This document shows positions 1 through 6,351 of a DNA stretch of 64,000 bases, in pieces. A program made the position numbers and the translations under genes. Source of the DNA: Streptosporangium sp. NBC_01495 (GTDB lineage: Bacteria; Actinomycetota; Actinomycetes; Streptosporangiales; Streptosporangiaceae); contig NZ_CP109430.1 of assembly GCF_036250735.1 (NCBI RefSeq), positions 4,464,001 through 4,528,000 of the forward strand, written 5' to 3'. The notes beneath the pieces were generated by a model. The model saw only the letters and a program-made list of their open reading frames with translations. It made no database searches and was not told where the DNA came from. Position 1 is the stretch's first letter; every line of letters starts with the position of its first letter.

Positions 1-2
1 AC

Positions 3-473
3 GGGCTGGTTTATGCGGCGGCAGCGTTGCATTGGACCAACCCGCAGAATCGGTGGTCACGCATGGCCGCGCTGCTGGAGCCGGGGGGCGTGTTCGCCTC
101 GTTCGGCGGGCCGATCCAGCTGGCCGACCCGGCTGTAAAGGAAGCTGTTCGCGTGGCACGGTCGCAGTTCTTGGCGAGCGACGAGGTTCCGTCTCCCGAT
201 GGGACGCCTCCGGAGAACGACATGCAGTGGCCGGGTACGGAACTCCAGCGGTCGCGGTGGTTCACCGATATCCAGCAGTCCGTGATCGAGCGGCGCTTGG
301 TCCTGAGTGCCCGCGACTACATCGGCCATCTCTCGACCATCTCGGCCTATCTCGTACTGCCGGCCTTGGAGCGAGAGCACGTATTCAGCCGGATCATGCA
401 GGTTCTGCCTGAGACGGTTGAGCTTGCCGCCGACATCACCGTCCATATCGCACGTCGGCACTACGAGCGGTAG
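3..473 (+). CDS. SAM-dependent methyltransferase, C-terminal part (5' end outside the window)
   Basis: The frame is already open at base 3 and reads GLVYAAAALHWTNPQNRW, the post-motif region of class I methyltransferases of the trans-aconitate/ubiE-like type (motif 'hxxxxAhHW'). The remaining 150 or so residues form the C-terminal substrate lid and end at a TAG. The SAM-binding GxGxG motif lies upstream of the window, so neither substrate nor true start can be given. The next gene on the left half runs in the opposite direction, so this is the end of a rightward unit. Confidence 0.7.
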   Translation, partial: GLVYAAAALHWTNPQNRWSRMAALLEPGGVFASFGGPIQLADPAVKEAVRVARSQFLASDEVPSPDGTPPENDMQWPGTELQRSRWFTDIQQSVIERRLVLSARDYIGHLSTISAYLVLPALEREHVFSRIMQVLPETVELAADITVHIARRHYER

Positions 474-497
474 TGGCTCGATGACCAGATGTCCGCC

Positions 498-680
498 GAC
501 CCCGGCAGCACCAGGGTGTCCTGGATCATCGGAGTGTTGATCAGGCCGAGGCGGCACTGGAGCGATGTGCGCCCGTTCCAGGTGACGCCACCGCGCCTCT
601 GCCTCGGTGGTGGTGCGGGCGGCGCGCATCTCGGCGCGGTAGGCGGCCCGCACCCGCGCGGGCATCGGACGGCCGGTCAT
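498..680 (-). pseudogene. DUF3703-like protein, truncated remnant
   Basis: The ATG at 680 overlaps the stop of the CDF transporter gene in a TGATGA junction, so it is translationally coupled as third gene of the metal operon. The first 40 residues (MTGRPMPARVRAAYRAEMRA..., then ARWRHLERAHI) match the N-terminus of the small DUF3703 proteins often found beside heavy-metal genes. After about residue 40 the expected helical repeat is replaced by a proline/glycine-rich run with no family likeness, so the gene is cut or frameshifted. The right-hand limit is approximate. Confidence 0.4.
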
Positions 681-1399
681 CACTTGTCTTGCGGCGTGTC
701 CTGGACGGGTGAGCAGCAGCCATTCGCGCAGCCCTCGGCCGCGGACACCGTGCTGGCGGACAGGGCGGCGGCAGGGACGGCGCAGCAGGCGTCCCCGCGC
801 CAGGCCTCACGGCCTTCCTTGACCGCTACGGCGGCGATGACCAAGGCGGCGATCGGGTCGGCCCAGGACCAGCCGAACAGGCTGTTGAGCGCCAGCCCCA
901 CCAGCAGCACGCCGGACAGGTAGGTGCACAGCAGGGTTTGCTTGGAGTCGGCGACCGCGGAGGCGGAGCCGAGCTCGCGGCCGGCGCGGCGCTGGGCGGC
1001 CGACAGGAACGGCATGATGACCAGGCTCAGGGCGGCCAGGATCAAACCGGGGGTGGAGTGCCCGGCCTCGCCGGTGCCGAGCAGCGCGCGGACGGCGTCG
1101 AAGGTGACGTAGGCGGCCAGCGCGAAGAACGACAGCGCGATGACCCGCAGCGCGGCCCGTTCCCGGCGTTCGTGGTCGGTGGCGGAGAACTGCCAGGCGA
1201 CCGCGGTGGCGGAGGCGACCTCGACGATGGAGTCCAGGCCGAAGCCGATCAGGGCGGACGAAGAGGCGATGGTGCCGGCGGTGATGGCCACGGCGGCTTC
1301 GATGACGTTGTAGGTGATGGTCGCGGCCACCAGCAGCCGGATGCGGCGTGCCAGCGCGGCGCGCCGGGCCGGGGTGGGGCCGAGCGTGATGACGGTCAT
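680..1399 (-). CDS. Cation diffusion facilitator (CDF) family metal efflux transporter
   Basis: A 239-residue membrane protein with about six transmembrane segments. It carries the CDF signatures ALIGFGLDSIVE in helix 2 and SWADPIAALVIAAVAV in helix 5, whose Asp/Glu residues bind the transported divalent cation. The tail has two cysteine pairs (DACCAVP and CANGCCSPV), a likely cytosolic metal-capture site unusual for a short CDF lacking a long C-terminal domain. The start overlaps the stop of the upstream CmtR-like regulator by four bases, so the two are one operon. The inferred role is export of Cd, Pb or Zn from the cytoplasm. Confidence 0.85.
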   Translation of the reverse strand: MTVITLGPTPARRAALARRIRLLVAATITYNVIEAAVAITAGTIASSSALIGFGLDSIVEVASATAVAWQFSATDHERRERAALRVIALSFFALAAYVTFDAVRALLGTGEAGHSTPGLILAALSLVIMPFLSAAQRRAGRELGSASAVADSKQTLLCTYLSGVLLVGLALNSLFGWSWADPIAALVIAAVAVKEGREAWRGDACCAVPAAALSASTVSAAEGCANGCCSPVQDTPQDK

Positions 1400-1740
1400 C
1401 GGCAGCAGCCCTTCTCGTCAGCGTCGGCGCAGGTGCGCTCGGCATCGGCCGCGACCGCGATGACGGCGCTGCTCAGGTCGGTCAGGGCGTGGCCGAGCCG
1501 GGGGTCGGCCAGCTCGTAGCGGGTGCGGCGGCCGACCGGGACGGTGACGACCAGGCCGCAGTCACGCAGGCAGGCCAGGTGGTTGCTCAGCCGGGTGCGG
1601 GAGATGCCCAGGAGGTCGGCCAGGTCGGCCGGGTGGGCGGGAGCCTCGCGCAGCGCGAGCAGGATCCGGCAGCGGATCGGATCGGCCAGCGCGCGGCCAA
1701 AGCGCGCCAGAACCTCGATCTCGGAGGCGATCGTCAACAT
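1396..1740 (-). CDS. cmtR: CmtR-like ArsR/SmtB-family metal-sensing repressor
   Basis: A 114-residue winged-helix protein. The recognition helix reads SRTRLSNHLACLRDCGLV, placing Cys57 and Cys61 exactly where Mycobacterium tuberculosis CmtR has its Cd/Pb ligands. Cys104 in the tail (ERTCADAD) stands near the third CmtR ligand, Cys102. In the family, metal binding releases the repressor from DNA. It is first gene of an operon with the CDF exporter. A strong inverted repeat lies 10 to 43 bases upstream of the ATG and is the expected operator. Confidence in the family is high. The metal is inferred from ligand spacing. Confidence 0.88.
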   Translation of the reverse strand: MLTIASEIEVLARFGRALADPIRCRILLALREAPAHPADLADLLGISRTRLSNHLACLRDCGLVVTVPVGRRTRYELADPRLGHALTDLSSAVIAVAADAERTCADADEKGCCR

Positions 1741-1749
1741 ATCCCCAAA

Positions 1750-1783
1750 GTACAGGATTCCCTGAATTCAGAAAACCCTGTAC
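1750..1783. promoter_or_regulatory. Candidate operator of the CmtR/CDF operon
   Basis: GTACAGG (1750-1756) is repeated inverted as CCTGTAC (1777-1783), with the perfect palindrome CTGAATTCAG (1762-1771) between the arms. The whole lies just upstream of the leftward cmtR-like start at 1740, in the short AT-richer gap before the VKOR gene stop at 1792. The position and two-fold symmetry suit an autoregulating ArsR-family repressor. Binding is inferred. Confidence 0.6.
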
Positions 1784-1791
1784 TCAGAGGA

Positions 1792-2505
1792 TTAGGTGAG
1801 GGTGATCCAGAACGACCAGAAGCGCACGGCGATCAGCGCGATGACCACGCCGAACCACAGCGCGATCGCGGCCGAGTGATAGTTCCTCAAGGCCGCCACG
1901 ACACGGGCCCCGCGAGCGGGCGGGACCCCAGGGCCGCCGCCGCCCGGCAGGTGGCCTCGCGCAAGGTTATGCACGGTGACGTACCAGAACAGCGGGATGG
2001 TCACCGCCCACACGATCATGCAGTACGGGCACAGGGCGCCGATGACGTAGAGGCTCTGGAAGATCAGCCAGTGCACGAAGACCGCGCCGCAGGTGACCCC
2101 TACCTGCAGGCCCAGCCAGAACCATCGGCCGAGGTCGGCCCCGGCCAGCAGCGCGGCGCCGACCGTCACGATGACGGCGAAGCCGGCGACGCCCAGGAGC
2201 GGGTTGGGGAAGCCGAACAGCTCGGCCTGCGGAGTTGTCATGATCGAGCCGCACGACAGCACCGGATTGATGCTGCAGCTGGGCACGTATTCCGGGTTCT
2301 TCAGCAGGGCGATCTTCTCAACGGCCAAGACGAACGCCGCCAGCAGCCCGACCGCGCCGCCGATCACCAGCAGCCAGGGCAGCAGGCGGGGGAACGGCTC
2401 CTCGGGCCACTGCCCGTCTGCCTCTCCAGCGCCTGCCTGGCGCCTCGGGAGCCCGATCTGGTCTGGGTGCTCGGCGGGGACGGGTTCAGCCGGCGAGTGC
2501 TGCAT
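1792..2505 (-). CDS. Vitamin K epoxide reductase (VKOR) family membrane protein
   Basis: A 237-residue protein with a hydrophilic N-terminus of about 40 residues followed by at least four membrane helices. It has the VKOR loop cysteines (PSCSINPVLSC) and the membrane-embedded redox centre CPYC (ALCPYCMIVW). In actinobacteria VKOR takes the place of DsbB and re-oxidises a DsbA-like partner, passing electrons to quinone. That partner is the next gene upstream: the start at 2505 overlaps its stop by 20 bases. No soluble thioredoxin domain is fused at the C-terminus. Confidence 0.9.
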   Translation of the reverse strand: MQHSPAEPVPAEHPDQIGLPRRQAGAGEADGQWPEEPFPRLLPWLLVIGGAVGLLAAFVLAVEKIALLKNPEYVPSCSINPVLSCGSIMTTPQAELFGFPNPLLGVAGFAVIVTVGAALLAGADLGRWFWLGLQVGVTCGAVFVHWLIFQSLYVIGALCPYCMIVWAVTIPLFWYVTVHNLARGHLPGGGGPGVPPARGARVVAALRNYHSAAIALWFGVVIALIAVRFWSFWITLT

Positions 2506-3226
2506 CGATGGCCGCCTTGAACTCGTCGCGGGACTGAGGCTGGATCTTGGTGCCGTTGAGGAAGAACGTGGGCGTACCGCTCACGCCGAGGGCCTGGCCG
2601 TCGGCGACGTCCTTGTTCACCCGCGCCAAGGTGGCCGGGTCGTTGTAGGCCTTGTCCCAGGCGGTCATGTCCAAGGCGAGGCCTTGAGCGAAACCGCGGA
2701 AGACCGTATCGGCCGGGACCTGCTTTTCACCCCACTGGGTCTGCGTCTCATACATCCGCTGGTACATCGCCTCGAACCTGCCCTGCTGGGCGGCGGCCTC
2801 CACGGCGCGGGCGGCGCGTTCGGCGTTGAAGTGGCCGGGCAGCGGGAAGTAGCGGACCACGAACGTGACCTTGCCCGCGTACTGCTTGCGCAACTCCTCC
2901 ACGATCGGGAAGTAGGCCCTGCAGGCCTCGCACTCGAAGTCGAGGAACTCCACCAAGGTCACCTTGCCGTCGGCGGCGCTTTGCACCGTGTGGCTGTCGG
3001 CCCGCACCAGCTGCGACTCACCGGCGGCCACGGCACCGGTCGCCCCTCCGTCACCGCCACCGATCTTGCTTATGAGGACGAAGGCGGCCAGGACCACGAC
3101 CACCGCGCCCGCCACGGCCGCGGTCACGGCGAGGTTCTTCCTTCGGGCGGACTGCCGGGCGTCCGCGGCACGCATCGCCGTGATCTTGGCGCGCCTGTCT
3201 TTGGGCCGGTCTTGTTGCTGCGACAC
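2486..3226 (-). CDS. DsbA-like thioredoxin-fold disulfide oxidoreductase, membrane-anchored
   Basis: A 246-residue protein: a basic N-terminal cytosolic stretch, one transmembrane anchor (about residues 30-52, LAVTAAVAGAVVVVLAAFVL), then an extracytoplasmic thioredoxin-like domain. The active site is FECEAC and the cis-proline loop is GVSGTPTFFLNG, as in the DSBA/oxidoreductase family (MdbA-like in actinobacteria). It should form disulfides in exported proteins and be recycled by the overlapping VKOR gene. The start was chosen by the preceding purine-rich GGAG on the minus strand. It diverges from the blaI-like gene across about 220 bp that contains a palindrome. Confidence 0.9.
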   Translation of the reverse strand: MSQQQDRPKDRRAKITAMRAADARQSARRKNLAVTAAVAGAVVVVLAAFVLISKIGGGDGGATGAVAAGESQLVRADSHTVQSAADGKVTLVEFLDFECEACRAYFPIVEELRKQYAGKVTFVVRYFPLPGHFNAERAARAVEAAAQQGRFEAMYQRMYETQTQWGEKQVPADTVFRGFAQGLALDMTAWDKAYNDPATLARVNKDVADGQALGVSGTPTFFLNGTKIQPQSRDEFKAAIDAALAG

Positions 3227-3301
3227 CTACGCTCCTCACTGTCGGGCCGCCGCGCGGGGATGCCCCGGCCTGGTGGCCGGGGCCTGGCGGCCGTCCCCAT
3301 A

Positions 3302-3320
3302 CTTCTACACGGCGTAGAAG
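3302..3320. promoter_or_regulatory. Palindrome in the divergent dsbA / blaI intergenic region
   Basis: CTTCTAC (3302-3308) and GTAGAAG (3314-3320) form a perfect 7-bp inverted repeat with a 5-base centre. The pattern resembles BlaI/MecI/CopY operators, which are dyads built on TACA/TGTA-like half-sites. It lies between two divergent operons, 75 bases before the DsbA start and 129 before the BlaI-type start, and could control either or both. The remaining intergenic sequence shows no other clear signal. Confidence 0.5.
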
Positions 3321-3448
3321 ATTCGCATAAAACTGTCCGCACCGCTTCGGCCCGGGGCGTGAGGGTTGTCCTGGCACGGAAAAGCTCGCCGGCGCCTTGG
3401 CGTACCCTTCCACCCACGGTGGAGCGATCAGGAAGAGAGGGGTCACCA

Positions 3449-3835
3449 GTGCGGCTCGGCCATCTGGAGCGCTCGATCATGGAGGCCCTGTGGCAGCACC
3501 CCGGCGGGATGCTCGCCCAGCAACTCGCTGACTTCTTGCCGTCCCAGCCCGCGGTGACGACCGTTTTGACCGTGCTGCTGCGACTGTCCCGCAAGGGCCT
3601 GGTCACCCGGGAACGCATCGGCCGGGCACACCGCTACCGGTCCAGCGGCGGCAAGGACGCCTTCGTCGCGGAGGTCATGCAAGAAGCCCTCAGCGAAGCG
3701 GGCAACGTCAACGCCGTGGTCCACCGCTTCGTCGGGACCGTCTCCCCCGAGGTCGCCGCCGCCCTGCGCCTGGCCCTGCAGCAACGAGAAGGCCGGCACG
3801 ACGAGCAGCACCCGCGAGAGGGGCAGGCGCCATGA
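3449..3835 (+). CDS. BlaI/MecI/CopY-family transcriptional repressor
   Basis: The product is 128 residues. The GTG start at 3449 follows a strong GGAAGAGAGGGG ribosome binding site. The N-terminal winged helix (LGHLERSIMEALWQHPGGMLAQQLADFL..., VTTVLTVLLRLSRKGLVTRE) is typical of Penicillinase_R (BlaI) proteins, and the C-terminal helices would dimerise. The stop overlaps the start of the M56 protease by four bases, the usual two-gene BlaI-BlaR1-like arrangement. Such repressors are inactivated by proteolysis when the paired membrane protease is triggered. Confidence 0.88.
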   Translation: MRLGHLERSIMEALWQHPGGMLAQQLADFLPSQPAVTTVLTVLLRLSRKGLVTRERIGRAHRYRSSGGKDAFVAEVMQEALSEAGNVNAVVHRFVGTVSPEVAAALRLALQQREGRHDEQHPREGQAP

Positions 3836-4767
3836 CGGCGTGGACGCTCGCCGCCGGCATCGCGCTGCTCCCCCTCCTGCTCGGCGGGCAAGTGACCGTG
3901 CGGCTGGCCTCGGCCGCGTGGACGAGCCGCCGTCCGCGGGCCGCGCTGGTGCTGTGGCAGGCCATCGGCCTGTCCGCCGGCCTGGGCGCCTTCGGGCTGG
4001 GGCTGATCGCCGCGGTCGCGCCGCTGGCGGCGGCCTTCCCGCACGGCGCACACGTCCTTGGCGACCAGATCGTCGACGGACGAGGCCTGTCCGGCCTGGG
4101 CTGGGGTCATGTCGCCGCGCTGCTGTGGTCGCTGTCGTTGCCGGCCTGGCTGCTGGCCCACACGGCGCGAACCCTCACCAGGGCAGCCGCCGGCCAGCGA
4201 CGCCAGCGCCTGCTGATCGACCTGGTCGCCGACCTCGACCGCGGCTACGGCGCCTACGTCCTGCCCGAGGCCCGGCCCGTCGCCTACTGTGTGCCCGGAC
4301 GCCAAACCCGCGTCGTGGTCAGCCGGGGCACGCTGGAGCGGTTGAGCCCTCGCCACGTGCACGCCGTCCTGGCCCACGAGCGCGCGCACGCCCGCGGCCA
4401 TCATGACCTGGTCCTGCTGCCCTTCGCGGCGCTGGCGCAGGCCTTCCCGATCCTCAGCGCCCCGCGAACGGCCATGCGGGCGGTGTCGGTGCTGCTGGAG
4501 ATGCTCGCCGACGATCAGGCACGCCGACATCACGGCGATCTGGTCCTCGCCCAGGCCATCGTCCAGATGATCACCCCCGGAGAGCAGCAACCGGCTCACA
4601 CCCTGGCTCTGACCCAGCTGGACGTCGCCCAACGCCTCCAGCGACTCCTGACCGATGCGGCCACCCCGGGCCGCGGAACGGCCATCGCGGCCTACAGCGC
4701 CGCGGCCGGGCTGCTCAGCGGCCCTCTGACCGTCCTGGTCGCCCCCATCATCTGCACCCTCCTCTAG
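3832..4767 (+). CDS. M56-family membrane metallopeptidase (BlaR1-like, no sensor domain)
   Basis: A 311-residue protein with about four membrane helices and the zinc-protease motif HERAH (in VLAHERAHARGHHD) preceding another hydrophobic segment, as in the BlaR1/MecR1 protease core. It ends without the extracellular penicillin-binding sensor of BlaR1, as is common in actinobacterial M56 proteins. It is coupled by an ATGA overlap to the BlaI-like repressor, which is its probable substrate. Its TAG stop is formed by the TA target of the IS630 element plus the next G. The uninterrupted site would also have read TAG, so the protein is not truncated. Confidence 0.88.
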   Translation: MTAWTLAAGIALLPLLLGGQVTVRLASAAWTSRRPRAALVLWQAIGLSAGLGAFGLGLIAAVAPLAAAFPHGAHVLGDQIVDGRGLSGLGWGHVAALLWSLSLPAWLLAHTARTLTRAAAGQRRQRLLIDLVADLDRGYGAYVLPEARPVAYCVPGRQTRVVVSRGTLERLSPRHVHAVLAHERAHARGHHDLVLLPFAALAQAFPILSAPRTAMRAVSVLLEMLADDQARRHHGDLVLAQAIVQMITPGEQQPAHTLALTQLDVAQRLQRLLTDAATPGRGTAIAAYSAAAGLLSGPLTVLVAPIICTLL

Positions 4768-6022
4768 TGCGGTGACCACATACGTTGGCCGGGTTGATTG
4801 CCTGGTGGCTGAGGTGTGCTGATCTCGTGGTGGGTTATCGACAAGGTCTACCCGTCAGGGAAGGGGGCCTTGTCATGGCTGAGCGGGTGCGAGCGCGCCG
4901 GTTGACCCCGGAAGAAGGCGCTGAACTGCTGCGGATCGTGCGGCGCGGCGAGCACGGTTCGATCCGGGTCCGTCGGGCGATGATCATCATGGCGTCCGCC
5001 TCGGGTAACACCGCCCCGGCGATCGCCCGCCTGGTGGCCGCCGACGACGACACCGTGCGCGAGGTGATCCACGCCTTCAACGAGATCGGGCTGGCCGCGC
5101 TGGACCCTCACTGGGCGGGCGGACGCCCCCGCCGGATCACCGCTGAGGACCAGGCGTTCATCGTGGCCACCGCCCGTACCCGTCCCAAACGGCTGGGCTG
5201 CCCGTTCACCCACTGGAGCCTGCGTAAACTCGCCGACCAACTGGCCGGCGGCGCCGAGCACCGGGTGGTCATCGGCCGTGAACGGCTGCGCCAGATCCTG
5301 GGCGAGCACCACATCTCCTTCCAGCGCACCCGCACCTGGAAGACCTCCACCGATCCGGACTTCGACGCCAAACTCGACCGCATCGAGGAGGTCACCGGCC
5401 ACTTCCCCGACCGGTGCTTTCGCCTTTGACCAGTTCGGGCCTTTGTCCATCCGGCCTGTGCAGGGCACCTGCTGGGCCCGGCAAGCCCGCCCTGACCGGC
5501 TGCCGGCCACCTACCACCGCACGCACGGCGTGCGCTACTTCCACGGCTGCTACTGCCTGGGTGAGGACCGGCTGTGGGGAGTGACCCGGCAGCGCAAGGG
5601 CGGCGATCACACCCTGGCCGCGCTGAAGAGCATCCGCGCCGCCCGCCCCGACGGCGCCCCCATCTACGTGATCTTGGACAACCTGTCGGCCAACACCACC
5701 CCCGCGATCCGCACCTGGGCCCGCCGCCACAAGGTCGAGCTGTGCCTCACCCCGACCTACGCCTCCTGGGCCAACCCGATCGAGCCGCACTTCGGGCCAC
5801 TGCGCAGCTTCGTGATCGGCAACTCCGACCCGCCCAACCACCCGGTGCTCGCCCGCGACCTGCAGGCTTATCTGCGCTGGCGCAACGCCCACGCGCGCCA
5901 CCCCGATGTGCTGGCCGCCCAACGCCGCGAACGCGCCCGCATCCGCAGCGAACGACAGCAACGCTGGGGACGCCCCCGGCCCAAAGCCACTCAACCCCGG
6001 TGAACGTACCTGGTCACCGCAC
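4767..6022. mobile_element. IS630-family insertion sequence with TA target duplication
   Basis: The ends are inverted repeats of about 26 bp: AGTGCGGTGACCA then TACGTT at the left and the reverse complement with four mismatches at the right. Each end is flanked by TA (4765-4766 and 6023-6024), the hallmark target duplication of IS630/Tc1-type elements. The TA is part of the stop codon of the M56 gene. The single transposase gene is frameshifted. Confidence 0.9.
4875..6003 (+). pseudogene. IS630 transposase, split by a single-base frameshift
   Basis: The first frame (from ATG 4875) gives the N-terminal helix-turn-helix half and stops at 5429. The second frame, open until 6003, continues with FAFDQFGPL, YVILDNLSAN and NPIEPHFGPL, which contain the three acidic residues of the DDE catalytic domain. 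Removing one T from TTT at 5418-5420 restores the expected FPDRCFAFDQFGPL junction. Programmed frameshifting is known in some IS630 elements, but there is no clear slippery heptamer here, so loss of function by a one-base insertion is the simpler reading. Confidence 0.85.
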
Positions 6023-6288
6023 TAGCCGCCCGGACAACTCGCACGACCCAGGAGCGAACCGCTCAATCATCGGGCGCCGGGTATCTCTGCCATCGCGCCC
6101 CCGACCATCGCGTCGCCGTGTCCGGCTCGCACACCACCGGCCCGGTCGGCGTCGTCACTCGTACGAAGGCTCGTCATCGCGTGAGTGCGGCGGAACGACC
6201 TCTGAGCGGATGGGTCGCCGTGTTCACCGGCGCCTGGGAGGGGGGTCACATGTCGCGGTGGACGCGTACTGGTGACGCGAAGGAGAAT

Positions 6289-6305
6289 GCGCTACGCTGT
6301 AGCGC
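6289..6305. promoter_or_regulatory. Inverted repeat in the helD promoter region
   Basis: GCGCTAC (6289-6295) is mirrored by GTAGCGC (6299-6305) around a 3-base centre. It sits about 50 bases before the HelD start, where a -10 box would be expected (TACGCT). The rest of the 327-base gap after the IS630 end (6025-6351) has no ORF or other recognisable signal, and no rifamycin-associated element. A repressor site overlapping the promoter is inferred. Confidence 0.4.
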
Positions 6306-6328
6306 TCACGCGAGAAACGAATAACCCA

Positions 6329-6344
6329 GTAGACAGGAGTCTAC
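6329..6344 (+). promoter_or_regulatory. Ribosome binding site held in a small hairpin before helD
   Basis: GTAGAC-AGGA-GTCTAC is a perfect 6-bp stem with a 4-base loop. The loop plus the next base is AGGAG, the only Shine-Dalgarno sequence before the ATG at 6352. The ribosome binding site is thus presented on, or partly hidden in, a hairpin, which could tune translation. The structure is read from sequence only. Confidence 0.45.
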
Positions 6345-6351
6345 CAAAGAC

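Noticed and set aside
807..1445. Long arginine/histidine-rich open frame antisense to or overlapping the CDF gene
   Set aside because: The composition is that of a frame shadow in high-GC DNA, and the CDF frame has clear family motifs.
6025..6351. Search for a rifamycin-associated element upstream of helD
   Set aside because: No sequence resembling GGGTCTTGCGGCAAGACCC is present; only unrelated dyads are found.
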